Notes: generated from the letters alone by a model not told the origin. Counted from the first letter of the stretch, positions 15,955 through 25,480 are shown. The stretch: DNA of 64,000 nt from CP2-2F sp034432555 (GCA_034432555.1 DAOUBW010000026.1:62001-126000), one strand, 5' to 3'. Program-made: numbers and translations.

Positions 15955-17559
15955 TCAGCCACTCAGGGGATCGGCGGAGGTTGGCGTTGGCTCAGGCTCG
16001 GGCAGCACATTCGGTTGGCGCAGATAGCGCATTCGTATCTCTGCGGTGCGGAGGTAGTTTTCCGCGCCAAGTGCGCGCCAAAAATCCTGCGCGGTGGCGA
16101 TTTTGCCGCTGCCGCCGTAAAGATAGCGCCGCAACCATGTCAGGAAGCCTACCTCGCCCAGTGCCTCGCGCATTTCTTGCAGCATTTGTGCGCCGCGCAG
16201 ATAGACCGCATTGATGTACAGGCGCACGTTCCAATATTCGTAAACAGGCGTATCCACATAGCCTTTGGGTTGGTAAGTTTTCACGCGGAACGTCCACCAC
16301 CACGCCACCAAATCCGGGCGCACGCCTTCAAGGTAGAGCAATTCAGCATAGATTGAGAGCGACTCATCAAGGTAAGGCGCCTCACCTTGTGCAGTCATCA
16401 CCTGAGCATACCACCACTGATGGGCTACCTCGTGGGCTGTGATGAGCGTCAGCCACGAGTCATCGCGCCCGGTGAAATTAGCAAACCAATGATGCCCAAC
16501 ATGCACTAAGCCGCTGAACTCCATGCCGTCCGGAAAGTCACCTTCCACCACCACCAGGCGATCATAGGGCATGTTACCAAAGAGCAGCGTAAAGCGCTCG
16601 ATAGCCTGCTGTGCTGTTTGCAGCGCGTGCAGGTGTGCGGTGGAAGGCTTGCCGCTGCTGTTAATAAAATAGTAGAGGTCAACCGTCTCGCCCGTGGCAG
16701 TTTGTGCGCTCAGGCGCGCCATGCTGCCACTGACCACCAATGGCAGCGATCTGCCCTGCCTAAAGACGACGCGCCAATTTCTATCGCCCAAGCGCGTGAC
16801 GCTGCCCGGCGCGATCAGATCAGTCGGCTGTGTGCCGTTCAGCGCAATATCCGCCTCAAAGTCCGCCATTTCCGAGAAGATATATTCACCAATCAACCAT
16901 GCCTGCGGCAGCACCCAATCACCGTTCAGGCGCGGTGCAAATTCAGGCAGCCAATGCCCGATGTTGAGCTGGCGTTCGGTATAGCTCAGGTATTTCATGC
17001 GTGCGTTGGGCAAACTTGGCACGCGCAGCGTGAAAGTGAGCGTGATCACGGCGCGGCAGCCAACAGGCAGCGGCTGATCAAACGTGAGGTCAAGGCGCGC
17101 CTTCTCTAGGCGGAAGGCAGTCAGCTTGACTGCTGAGTCGAGCGCGCTTTGGGCAGACTCAAGCGTAAAAATGCCGTCGCTGTGGTTGGGATCAACATAC
17201 ATCAGCAGGGCATTCAGTGGAACGCCTGCTGTGTTGCGGTATTCGGCGCGCAGTTCGGCGCGGAGGCTGTGTGCGGAGGGATCAATTTGGGCGCTGATCG
17301 CATAGCGGATGGCGGCATCGGTTTTGGGCGCGCCACACGGATCAAGATCGGGTGCGCGGGTATGCGTAGGCGGCGGCTTCGGTGTGGCGTCGCTTGGCGT
17401 TGCGCTGACGATGGGCGCCAGGGTGCCAGCGCGCACCGATTCCGCCGCAAAAGGTGAGGTTGGCTGTGCCACAACGCTTGTGAAGCCGCACGCCGTGATC
17501 AGCAGTGCGCCGACCAGGGCGGCAGCAAGGCGCAGCGCGTTAGGCGTCGGCGTTGTCAT
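15955..17559 (-). CDS. M1 family metallopeptidase lipoprotein
   Basis: A zinc aminopeptidase-type enzyme on the outer face of the membrane. The N-terminus has a signal sequence ending in the lipobox ITAC (Cys near residue 24). The zinc site is HEVAHQWWY, with the third ligand Glu in YLDESLSIYAELLY, giving the HExxH-x18-E pattern of M1. The substrate loop reads GMEFSGLV in place of the classical GAMEN, as in many bacterial M1 relatives. A 534-residue length fits an M1 without the long C-terminal helical domain. The ATG at 17559 overlaps the end of ftsK by 20 bp. The frame also allows a start two codons earlier. It is probably co-transcribed with ftsK. Confidence 0.88.
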   Translation of the reverse strand: MTTPTPNALRLAAALVGALLITACGFTSVVAQPTSPFAAESVRAGTLAPIVSATPSDATPKPPPTHTRAPDLDPCGAPKTDAAIRYAISAQIDPSAHSLRAELRAEYRNTAGVPLNALLMYVDPNHSDGIFTLESAQSALDSAVKLTAFRLEKARLDLTFDQPLPVGCRAVITLTFTLRVPSLPNARMKYLSYTERQLNIGHWLPEFAPRLNGDWVLPQAWLIGEYIFSEMADFEADIALNGTQPTDLIAPGSVTRLGDRNWRVVFRQGRSLPLVVSGSMARLSAQTATGETVDLYYFINSSGKPSTAHLHALQTAQQAIERFTLLFGNMPYDRLVVVEGDFPDGMEFSGLVHVGHHWFANFTGRDDSWLTLITAHEVAHQWWYAQVMTAQGEAPYLDESLSIYAELLYLEGVRPDLVAWWWTFRVKTYQPKGYVDTPVYEYWNVRLYINAVYLRGAQMLQEMREALGEVGFLTWLRRYLYGGSGKIATAQDFWRALGAENYLRTAEIRMRYLRQPNVLPEPEPTPTSADPLSG

Positions 17560-20500
17560 CACCACTATCTGTGTTTTTCACCACGCCGCGCTCACGCATC
17601 AGTTTGTAGATCGACTCGGCGTGGCGATAGCCAACTTTCAGGCGCGTTTGCAGAATCATGACCGATATTTTGCCGTTGTTCTGGCGGTAGAGTTCGACTG
17701 CTTTCTCGTAGAGTGCGTCGTCTACTGCCTCATCTTCGGCTGCATCGCCGCGCACAGCCGCAAAGAATGCATCATTCTCAGGGCTTGGCTGTGGGCGTGG
17801 TGGCGCAAATTTGGGCGCGCCAAAGGGCGAACTGCTGCCAAAACGCTCGGTGCGCGGCTGGAACGGTGCCGACTCGCCCGGCTTGGTCAGCTTGGCAGTT
17901 GGCTTGTCCGGCGCATGGTCAAATGAGACGCTGCTCAGCGGCGTGCCACGCTCTTTTTGGGCAGCCTTCCAGAAGTCGGTAATCTGCTTGAGTTCAGCAT
18001 CCGAGACATAGACGCCCTGCACGCGGATTGGTGCAGCGGCATCGGGCGCTTGGTAGAGCATATCGCCGCGCCCCAGCAGCTTTTCAGCGCCGGGCTGGTC
18101 AAGGATCACGCGGCTATCCACGCTGGAGGCAACGGCGAAGGAGATACGCGCCGGGAAATTCGCTTTGATCAAGCCCGTCACCACATCCACGCTTGGGCGC
18201 TGGGTCGAGATGATCAGGTGAATGCCTGTGGCGCGTGCCATCTGTGCGAGGCGCGTCAGTTGTTTTTCCGTCTCATCCGGCGCCAGCATCATTAGGTCTG
18301 CCAATTCGTCAATGATGACGACCAGATAGGGCATCCGCGGCTCAGTCGCACCGATTTTGCTGTTGTAATCAGTGATATTGCGCGCACCTGAGGCGGCGAA
18401 CTTTTTATAGCGCTCATCCATTTCACGGGTGACCCATTTCAGCACACCCGTCACGCGCTCCAGATCAACGACCACTGGCGAGACAAGGTGTGGAATGCCG
18501 TTGTAGCCCGTCAATTCGACGCGCTTGGGGTCAACCATGATCAGCTTGAGATCATCGGGCGAGTTTTGCAGCAACAAGCAGGCAATCACTGCGTTGACAC
18601 ACACCGATTTACCCGAACCCGTCGTGCCGGCGATGAGCATGTGTGGCATTTGCGTTAAATCCGAGACAACCGCCGCGCCATCAATGCTCTTGCCAAGCGC
18701 GACTCGCAGCCGCGAGCGCATCTGGTTAAAGGTGCTGCTGCCGATAATATCGCGCAAGCCAACCAACGAGGTTTCAGGGTTTGGCACTTCAATGCCCACG
18801 TAGCCTTTGCCCGGCACAGGCGCCTCAATGCGGATTGAGCGTGCCGCCAGCGCAAGGGCAAGGTCTGCATCCAGCTTGGCAATCTGGTTCACTTTGATAC
18901 GCGTTTGTTTGCCGCGAGAGTTCAAATAGCCCGGCTCAACGCCAAACTGCGTGATGGTCGGTCCAACGTTCGTCTCTACCACGCGCCCCGGCGCGCCGAA
19001 TGCCTCCAGTGTCTCTTCGATCAGGCGGCGGCGCTCTGCCAGCATTTCTTCGGTGATGGTCTGCACTGAGCCTGACTGCAAAAGTTCGCGGTAGTCAGGC
19101 ATTGGCCAGGTCGTATCGCCCGGCAAGTGCTGCATAGGCGGCAACTCAGCCGATGAGGGTGGTACAGCGGCGGCAACGGGCGTTCCAATAGACGGCTCGG
19201 CGGACTTCTCCGTCGGTTTTGCACCGCCAAAGCTGCCAAAGATACGTGATGCAGGTGCAGAAGTCGGCACGCGCTCAGGCGGCAGCGGTGCGGAGTGGGC
19301 ATCATCCTCATCGTCTAGCATATCCTCCAGATCATCCGCCGCATCTTCGGGCTGAGGGGCGCGCACAGCGGGCTGCTCCGAAGTTGGTTTGGGCGCAGGA
19401 CGGAAGGCGCTAGGGCTGCCAAACGGGCTGCTGGCGGGCTTGCTGCCAAAGATGCCGCTGGCGGGTTTGGCAGGCGGTGGCGGCGCCTTGGCAACTGGCA
19501 CGTCCTCATCTTCAGCGTCCTCCGCTGGTTGTGGCTCAGCGGGCTTGGGCTTGCTGCCGAAAATGCTACTGACGGGCTTGGGCGCGGGCGTCGGTGTCTT
19601 GAACACGCCGGTAGCGCGGGTAGGCTGCGTCACTGATAAATCGGGCGGCTCAGAGTCCACAGGTGCGGTGGCAGTCGGCGTCGCAACGGTCGGCGCGTCG
19701 GGTGCAGGCTCAGATTTGGGCTTGCCGCCACCAAAGATTCCGCCGAAACTGCCAGTCTTGGGCTTCTCGGCAGGTTTTTCGGGTGCAGCCGTTGGTGAGG
19801 CTTCCGCGACTGGCACACTAAAGGCAGTTGGCTGTGCTGCGGGCTGCGCGGCGGTTTGCACAGGCGTGCTGCGCGCACCAAGCGGCGCAGGTTTGGCAAT
19901 TGCGGGCGCAGGCAGCGGCGTTTCTTCCGAAGGCGGCTGTGCTACGGCGACTGCCGGCGCAACAATGGATGTGCGGAAGGCGGCTTTACGCGCAGGCGGC
20001 GTTTGCTCTGCGCCAACCGTTGCCAGCACGGGTTGTTCTGGCAGATCAGCGGTGTGGGCAAGTGTCGCGGCAGCCGGCAAGCCAGCGGCAGGTTTAGGCT
20101 GCCCTTGCGCTTGGGCAGCCAACGTCGCCGCCTCGCGCTGGGCGCGCACCTGAGCGCGCGCTGCTGCCTGTGCGGCGCGCCGCGCTGCTACTGTTTGTCG
20201 CCAGGCGCGCCAGCTTTCGCGGATACGCCCTGTGCGTGCGCCGAAAATCTGGAAGGAAGACTTAATGTAAGTGGCGATCTCTGCCAACGAGAGTTCAAAG
20301 AGCCACAGTGTTCCGATGAAAGTCGTGATCGCTAAGACGACCGGCACGCCGAACTCACCCGTCAGGCGGATCAAGATCATGTAGAGGCGATCACCCACCC
20401 AACCGCCGCCTTGCATCAGGTCTACCGCACGCGCCGAGACTGCGATCAACTCGTCCCAGTCGTAGACGATCTTATCAATCAGTTCAATGGTGTGCAGCCC

Positions 20501-21871
20501 TGTTACGATGCTCAAAAAGAGCAGCACCGCGCCCGTCATTTGCAGTGCGTCAAAGGTAAGGAAGGGATTTTTCTTAAAATAGCGCACCAGCAGCCAACCG
20601 CCAACGGCAAGGCAAGGCAAGGGTAGCACATAGCGCCCATAGCCAAACAGTGCGCCGAAAATATCCACAATGGCTTTGGTGAAAGTGCCTTCGTCGGGCT
20701 GGATCAAGCCGAAGATCATCACAACACCAGTGACGATCAGCAGCCAGCCGATCATATCTAGCTTTTGATCGAGCGACAGCCCCACATTCTTCACCGTGAC
20801 GTGTGTCTGCCCTTCCAGCGGCTTTGCCTGCTTCTCGCCACGGGCGGGCGGCGCGCCGGGGATGGATGAGCCGCCGCGCTTGCCATCAATGGGCGCGGGC
20901 GTTTTGAGCGGTGCAGCGGATGCGCCGCTTTCGGGCTTGGCGGCGCCACCACGGCGCAAACGGCTGAAGAACCCGCCCTTTGCGGACTGTTCGGGCTTTT
21001 TATCATCCTTCTTGGGATCGGCTTTGGGCGGTGTGGCAGCCGCATCACCAAATCTGGGTGTTGCGCCAGTGGCTGTGGCGGGCTTCGGCTGATCTTTAGG
21101 TGGCTCACTGGGCTTTTCGCCCTGCAACCTACTAAACAGACCGCCGCCTGACTTTGGCGCTTCGACTGGCGCAGGCTTGCCCGTCCCGATCTTAGAGGCA
21201 TCGGCGGGCTTGGCGGGCTTATCTGCTTCCTCTTTTTTGCCACGCCCAAAGAGTGCGCCTAAGTTGGGAAACCCACGCTTGGGCTGCTCCGCGTCGGCGG
21301 GCTTTTTGGCAGGTGCAGCCGAGCGCGAGGGCGGCTCTGCCTTAGGCGCAGCGGTTGTGCCGGTGCCAATGCGGGCAGGTGCAGCACTGCTGGCGGGTTT
21401 GGGCGGCTCTTTCTTTTCTTCGGGCTTGCCGCCGCCGCGCCCAAAGCCGCTAAACAGACCGCCGGGCTTCTTTTCTTCAGGTTTTGGCGTGCTGGGCTTA
21501 GGTGGCGACTCCGGTTTGGGCGGTGCGGGATCGGCGGGCTTTGCCGTATCGAACATTCCCGTGCCAGGGCGGCTGCCAGAGGTGCTGCCGCTACCGCTGC
21601 TGGCAGGCTTTGACTCTGCTTTGGGCGTGCTGCCTGTCGTAGTCGAAGGCTTGGGCGGCATCTGAGCAGGTCGCCCAAAGGTGCTGGTGCTGCTGGGCTT
21701 GCTCGGCTCGGAAGCGGTGGGCTTGCCAAAAATGCTGCTGGCAGGTTTGCCGCCAAACAGTGGAGGACGTTCACCCGTCTTCTTTTCTTCTTCTTTTTCT
21801 TTGTCCTCAGAGCGTGAGCTAAATTTGCTGCTGCGCGGACGCTCCTTATCATCGCTCGGTTTGTCGGACAT
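17540..21871 (-). CDS. ftsK: FtsK/SpoIIIE DNA translocase with very long disordered linkers
   Basis: Pumps DNA at the division septum. At 1443 residues it is well above the usual 750-1330. Residues 1-360 are Pro/Lys/Ala-rich and disordered. Four membrane helices follow (about 373-390, 414-431, 444-461, 509-530), then a basic coil and another disordered linker to about 920. The motor has Walker A GTTGSGKS (1082-1089) and Walker B VVIIDELAD (1184-1192). The last 70 residues are the winged-helix gamma domain (ISVMILQTRLKVGYRHAES) that reads polar DNA signals in the family. The linkers repeat short FG motifs such as SSIFG, SGIFGSKP and SPFGSP. A GGAGGGAG ribosome-binding site precedes the ATG. 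Confidence 0.95.
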   Translation of the reverse strand: MSDKPSDDKERPRSSKFSSRSEDKEKEEEKKTGERPPLFGGKPASSIFGKPTASEPSKPSSTSTFGRPAQMPPKPSTTTGSTPKAESKPASSGSGSTSGSRPGTGMFDTAKPADPAPPKPESPPKPSTPKPEEKKPGGLFSGFGRGGGKPEEKKEPPKPASSAAPARIGTGTTAAPKAEPPSRSAAPAKKPADAEQPKRGFPNLGALFGRGKKEEADKPAKPADASKIGTGKPAPVEAPKSGGGLFSRLQGEKPSEPPKDQPKPATATGATPRFGDAAATPPKADPKKDDKKPEQSAKGGFFSRLRRGGAAKPESGASAAPLKTPAPIDGKRGGSSIPGAPPARGEKQAKPLEGQTHVTVKNVGLSLDQKLDMIGWLLIVTGVVMIFGLIQPDEGTFTKAIVDIFGALFGYGRYVLPLPCLAVGGWLLVRYFKKNPFLTFDALQMTGAVLLFLSIVTGLHTIELIDKIVYDWDELIAVSARAVDLMQGGGWVGDRLYMILIRLTGEFGVPVVLAITTFIGTLWLFELSLAEIATYIKSSFQIFGARTGRIRESWRAWRQTVAARRAAQAAARAQVRAQREAATLAAQAQGQPKPAAGLPAAATLAHTADLPEQPVLATVGAEQTPPARKAAFRTSIVAPAVAVAQPPSEETPLPAPAIAKPAPLGARSTPVQTAAQPAAQPTAFSVPVAEASPTAAPEKPAEKPKTGSFGGIFGGGKPKSEPAPDAPTVATPTATAPVDSEPPDLSVTQPTRATGVFKTPTPAPKPVSSIFGSKPKPAEPQPAEDAEDEDVPVAKAPPPPAKPASGIFGSKPASSPFGSPSAFRPAPKPTSEQPAVRAPQPEDAADDLEDMLDDEDDAHSAPLPPERVPTSAPASRIFGSFGGAKPTEKSAEPSIGTPVAAAVPPSSAELPPMQHLPGDTTWPMPDYRELLQSGSVQTITEEMLAERRRLIEETLEAFGAPGRVVETNVGPTITQFGVEPGYLNSRGKQTRIKVNQIAKLDADLALALAARSIRIEAPVPGKGYVGIEVPNPETSLVGLRDIIGSSTFNQMRSRLRVALGKSIDGAAVVSDLTQMPHMLIAGTTGSGKSVCVNAVIACLLLQNSPDDLKLIMVDPKRVELTGYNGIPHLVSPVVVDLERVTGVLKWVTREMDERYKKFAASGARNITDYNSKIGATEPRMPYLVVIIDELADLMMLAPDETEKQLTRLAQMARATGIHLIISTQRPSVDVVTGLIKANFPARISFAVASSVDSRVILDQPGAEKLLGRGDMLYQAPDAAAPIRVQGVYVSDAELKQITDFWKAAQKERGTPLSSVSFDHAPDKPTAKLTKPGESAPFQPRTERFGSSSPFGAPKFAPPRPQPSPENDAFFAAVRGDAAEDEAVDDALYEKAVELYRQNNGKISVMILQTRLKVGYRHAESIYKLMRERGVVKNTDSGDDNADA

Positions 21872-22020
21872 GGCGATTTCTCCCTCCCACAGCGCACGCG
21901 CTTGCTACCTAAAATCACGCCTATAGCGCAGATTCTGCACTTTAAGCATAGCACAAAAGGGCGAAAAAAACACCCCGCGCTACCCACCTATAAAAAAGCC
22001 GTAAAAGGGTGCGGCGGGCA

Positions 22021-22072
22021 TTTACACAACCTACCAAATGCACATAAGATAGGGCAATTTCATCTCTATAAT
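22021..22072 (+). promoter_or_regulatory. Promoter region of the zinc-ribbon/NHL gene
   Basis: TTTACA (22021-22026), an 18-bp spacer and TAAGAT (22045-22050) form one candidate promoter. A perfect TATAAT at 22067-22072 is a second -10 candidate nearer the start. The 225-bp gap 21872-22096 also must hold the divergent ftsK promoter, which I could not place. Confidence 0.4.
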
Positions 22073-22096
22073 CCTTGACTCTGGAGATTAACGACC

Positions 22097-23389
22097 ATGC
22101 CCAAAGCGCTTAAATGTCCATCCTGTGGCAGCTCACTCGAAATAGATGAGCGTTCGCCTAGCATTGTGCGCTGCCGCTATTGTGGCGTTGCGGTGCAGAT
22201 TCCGATTGAGCCGCCCTCACCGCAAAATATGCCTGAGGAAGCCACCATCTTCCAACACATTGTAATCAATGTGCCGAATATGCAGTCAAGCTCAACGGCG
22301 CGGCAGCCTAAGCGCGCCTCTTGTTTGGGCGTATTGGCTTTTATGATCCTCATCTTGGGAGTTTTTCTAGCGCCACTTGGATTCGCCTTAGAATCTGAGG
22401 GTGGCATTATCTCGACAATGGCGGCTGCCCTGCTTACTGTGCTTTCACAATTTGAGGCAACACCTGTGCAGCACCTTGCTGTGACGCACTCGGTTTCTAT
22501 ACAAATGACGATGCAAAGCACAGTTCAAGTGATTGCAGACAGCCCCACGCGCACCGCCCCGCCGACGGCTGCCAATGCAAACGTACAACAGAGCAGCTTC
22601 GGCAGCAAGGGAACAGGCGTTGGGCAGTTTCAAAACGCACGCTCAATCGCCGTAGATGGGCGTGGCTTTGTTTATGTGGCGGATTATGATACTGGGCGTG
22701 TTCAGCAGTTTACTGAAGCAGGTGAATACCGCCAAACCTACCTACTCAAGGGGCGTTCTACCCAGATTAGCTGCTTGGATGCTGATTCCAACGGCGTGCT
22801 GTATGTGTGCATTGGCGGGGAGATTCAGCGCATTACCAGCGCCAACGGCAGCCTGCTTGCTACACTGCGCGATCCGCGTGGTGATTGGCTACGTAGTGCT
22901 GTAGTACGCCCTGATGGTACAGTAGCAGCCCTTACGCTTGCCGCTGGTAGAGATGATCTGCTCCTTTTTAACCGAAATGGCAGTGTGGCAAAGCGCGTCA
23001 GCAATGTTGTGAGCAGCATCACCGATCAGCCTTCAACAATTTTGACAATCACTAGCGATGGCTTAGGCAATCTGTTCATTTTGGCAATGCGCGAAGAGGC
23101 TATATTCGCCTTTGATGCAGAAGGCAAATACCGTGATCGGTTTGGCGCGCCTAGAGAAGAAGGCGGCGAGTTCTTCGGCATTGTTAACGGTATTGCCGTG
23201 GGTGCGGATGGCAATCTCTATGTGGGTGACTTTGACGGCATCAAGGTTTTCAGCCGGACGGGGCGTTTTATCCGCACCTTGAATACCGTTCGGGCGCCCT
23301 ATGACTTCACCTTCACACCACAAGGCACACTCTTTGCAGTGGATAACGATGAGGTGCATTGGTATCGGGAAATTGCTGCGCCGCGCTAA
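22097..23389 (+). CDS. Zinc-ribbon, single-pass membrane protein with NHL-repeat propeller
   Basis: Residues 1-36 form a cytoplasmic zinc ribbon with two CxxC pairs (CPSCG and CRYCG). A single membrane helix lies at about 75-100 (GVLAFMILILGVFLAPLGFAL). After a Thr/Ala-rich spacer, residues about 170-430 form an NHL-type beta-propeller: GVGQFQNARSIAVDGRGFVYVAD, IAVGADGNLYVGD and similar blades recur. The propeller would lie outside the cell, where NHL domains commonly bind proteins or carbohydrate. No catalytic motif is seen. It stands alone between the divergent ftsK and the xseA gene. Function is unknown. Confidence 0.83.
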   Translation: MPKALKCPSCGSSLEIDERSPSIVRCRYCGVAVQIPIEPPSPQNMPEEATIFQHIVINVPNMQSSSTARQPKRASCLGVLAFMILILGVFLAPLGFALESEGGIISTMAAALLTVLSQFEATPVQHLAVTHSVSIQMTMQSTVQVIADSPTRTAPPTAANANVQQSSFGSKGTGVGQFQNARSIAVDGRGFVYVADYDTGRVQQFTEAGEYRQTYLLKGRSTQISCLDADSNGVLYVCIGGEIQRITSANGSLLATLRDPRGDWLRSAVVRPDGTVAALTLAAGRDDLLLFNRNGSVAKRVSNVVSSITDQPSTILTITSDGLGNLFILAMREEAIFAFDAEGKYRDRFGAPREEGGEFFGIVNGIAVGADGNLYVGDFDGIKVFSRTGRFIRTLNTVRAPYDFTFTPQGTLFAVDNDEVHWYREIAAPR

Positions 23390-23443
23390 GCGCGCTGCGG
23401 TGTGGTATACTCTGCGGAAACTTTTCGCCAATGGTGAGCCGCC

Positions 23444-24676
23444 ATGCCCGACGTTTTCAGCATCAGCACCCTAAACGCTTATATCCGCCGCCTGATCGAG
23501 CGCGATCAGCCCCTGCAAGATATTTGGGTGGAGGGTGAGGTTTCCAACCTGCGCGCCCAAAGCAGCGGGCATCTGTATTTCACCCTGAAAGATGCCCATG
23601 CCGAACTGAAGACTGTGATCTGGCGCGATAAGGTGCGCGCGCTGCGCCACACACCACAGAATGGCGAGAAAATCCTCGCACACGGCAAGATCAGCGTTTA
23701 TGAGCAAGGGGGCATTTACCAGCTTTATGCCGATGCTGTGCAGCTTGCCGATGCACAGGGCGATCTCGCCGCACAGTTCCGCGCTTTGTGGGATAGGCTG
23801 GAGGCAGAAGGCTTGTTCAGCCCTGATCTCAAACGTCCGCTGCCCTTGTTTCCGCAGCGAATCGGCGTGGTTACCTCTGAAAGCACCGCCGCCTTCCAAG
23901 ATGTGTGTAATGTGCTACGCCGCCGCTATCCACTGGCGGAAGTCTGGCTAAGCCATACGCCTGTGCAAGGCGCCGATGCACCGCCGCAGATCATGGCGGC
24001 ACTGCGCCGTGCTGATGCCTTCGGTGTAGATGTCATCCTCTTGGTGCGCGGCGGTGGTAGTGCTGAGGATTTGTGGTGCTTCAACGATGAACAGCTTGCC
24101 CGTGCCTTGCGGACGACTCGTGCGCCCGTCATCAGCGGCGTTGGGCATGAAATTGATACAACGCTCGTAGATGGCAGCGCGGATCGGCGTGCGCCAACGC
24201 CTTCGGCTGCCGCCGAACTTGCCACGCCGGACATGGCGGCGCTCAGCGCTGAACTAGGGCGCTTGGCAGGGCGCGCTGAGGCAGCGCTCCGCGAGCGGCT
24301 GCAAGGACGGCAGGCTGCCCTTGCCGATTCCGCGCATAAGCTGCGCCTTGTCTCGCCGCGCTCACAGATTCAGGGCGAACGGCAGCGCCTTGATGCACTT
24401 GGCGCCCGCCTTGAGCGTGCGGCAGCAGCGAGTCTGCAACGGGCAAGCGAGACGCTCAGCGCGCAGGAACGCGCCCTTGAGCGTGCCAGCCCGCTGAGCT
24501 TGTTGGCGCGTGGCTATGCCATTCTGAGCGATCCGCAGACGGGCAAACGCCTAACCAGTGCGGCTGAGGTTGTGCAAAACGCCGATCTGCACGTACAATT
24601 AACCGATGGGCGTTTGACTGTCCGTGTGCAGGAACGCACCTTGCAGCCTGATCCAACCGAGAGCGACTCAGTATGA
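23444..24676 (+). CDS. xseA: Exodeoxyribonuclease VII large subunit
   Basis: Forms the catalytic part of the single-strand-specific nuclease ExoVII with the small subunit encoded next. The N-terminal OB-fold (about residues 1-100, VWVEGEVSNLRAQSSGHLYFTLKD) binds single-stranded DNA. The nuclease core has RIGVVTSESTAAFQDV, LLVRGGGSAEDLW and SGVGHEIDTTLVD, all signature segments, followed by ADRRAPTPSAAAE. The C-terminal half is a long coiled coil that binds XseB. Length (410) is normal. The stop overlaps the xseB start by 4 bp, so translation is coupled. Confidence 0.96.
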   Translation: MPDVFSISTLNAYIRRLIERDQPLQDIWVEGEVSNLRAQSSGHLYFTLKDAHAELKTVIWRDKVRALRHTPQNGEKILAHGKISVYEQGGIYQLYADAVQLADAQGDLAAQFRALWDRLEAEGLFSPDLKRPLPLFPQRIGVVTSESTAAFQDVCNVLRRRYPLAEVWLSHTPVQGADAPPQIMAALRRADAFGVDVILLVRGGGSAEDLWCFNDEQLARALRTTRAPVISGVGHEIDTTLVDGSADRRAPTPSAAAELATPDMAALSAELGRLAGRAEAALRERLQGRQAALADSAHKLRLVSPRSQIQGERQRLDALGARLERAAAASLQRASETLSAQERALERASPLSLLARGYAILSDPQTGKRLTSAAEVVQNADLHVQLTDGRLTVRVQERTLQPDPTESDSV

Positions 24677-24912
24677 GCAATTTGCCACCCATCCAAACCT
24701 TTGAAGAGGCATATCAACGCCTGAATGACATCGTTGATCAGCTAGAGCGCGGCGCCCTCAGCCTTGATGAGTCCGTCTCGCTTTACGAGCGCGGGCGCGC
24801 CCTGATCGCCTTCTGCGAGGCGAAGCTAAACGCCGCCGAACTGCGTATTCAGAAGATCAACACCAGCAATGATCGATCCGCTGCGCCCGACTCGGATGCG
24901 CTGCCGTTCTAA
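24673..24912 (+). CDS. xseB: Exodeoxyribonuclease VII small subunit
   Basis: A 79-residue helical-hairpin protein that wraps the coiled coil of XseA. FEEAYQRLNDIVDQLERGALSLDESVSLYERG is spread over the family signature: the first helix, the turn GxLxLDESVxLYERG, then a second helix ending in CEAKLNAAE. The ATG lies inside the last codons of xseA (ATGA overlap). A normal pair and order. Confidence 0.95.
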   Translation: MSNLPPIQTFEEAYQRLNDIVDQLERGALSLDESVSLYERGRALIAFCEAKLNAAELRIQKINTSNDRSAAPDSDALPF

Positions 24913-24949
24913 GTAACTCTTGGCACAACCCACATAGGAAAGACACCAT

Positions 24950-25480
24950 ATGGCGGATATTTTAGCTTCCTCGCGGCGCATTGCGTGGAATCATCCACAT
25001 ATTGATCGAAAATGGACGGACGGTGCGGGCTTTTCGCTGGTGGCGACTGCGCCGATCAGCAAAGGCGAACTCTTGGTGGTGTGGGGCGGCATCATTGTGG
25101 ATACAGCGACGCTGGATACACTGCCTGAAATGGCACAGCACCGCTCGATTCAGGTGGAGGAAGACCTGCACCTGACCAGCGGCATGGTGGACGATCTGGC
25201 GGACTGCGCCAACCACTCCTGTAATCCGAACGCTGCCCTGCAAGGGCAGATCACGCTCATCGCGCTGCGCGATATTGCCGCGGGCGAGGAAGTCTGCTTT
25301 GATTATGCCACCTGTGATGGCGATCCTGACTTTCGCATGGACTGCTTGTGCGGTCAGCCAAATTGCCGCGGCGTGATCACGGGCGATGATTGGCGCAAGC
25401 CTGAATTGCAGCAGCGCTACAAAGGCTACTTTTCACCCTACTTGCAGCGCCGCATTGATCGCCTGAACGGAAATAGCTAG
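24950..25480 (+). CDS. SET-domain protein (putative lysine methyltransferase)
   Basis: A 176-residue protein with a complete compact SET fold. The N-terminal strand region GAGFSLVATAPISKGELLVVWGG matches the SET-N part in two pieces. DCANHSCNPNAAL is the NHSC cofactor/pseudoknot motif, and GEEVCFDYAT supplies the catalytic-type tyrosine. CLCGQPNCRG is the cysteine cluster of the post-SET region, which binds zinc in eukaryotic enzymes. A known family role is methylation of protein lysines, but bacterial targets are mostly unknown. It starts 37 bp after xseB with an AGGAAAG site and may be co-transcribed. Its stop codon overlaps the next, convergent stop codon within CTAG. Confidence 0.87.
   Translation: MADILASSRRIAWNHPHIDRKWTDGAGFSLVATAPISKGELLVVWGGIIVDTATLDTLPEMAQHRSIQVEEDLHLTSGMVDDLADCANHSCNPNAALQGQITLIALRDIAAGEEVCFDYATCDGDPDFRMDCLCGQPNCRGVITGDDWRKPELQQRYKGYFSPYLQRRIDRLNGNS

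Noticed and set aside
19389..20153. A 254-codon plus-strand frame opposite ftsK, and a 242-codon minus-strand alternative frame at 21259-21987
   Set aside because: Both lie over the Pro/Ala/Gly-rich ftsK linker, where GC-rich repetitive codons keep other frames open. Their products are low-complexity mirror images without start signals.
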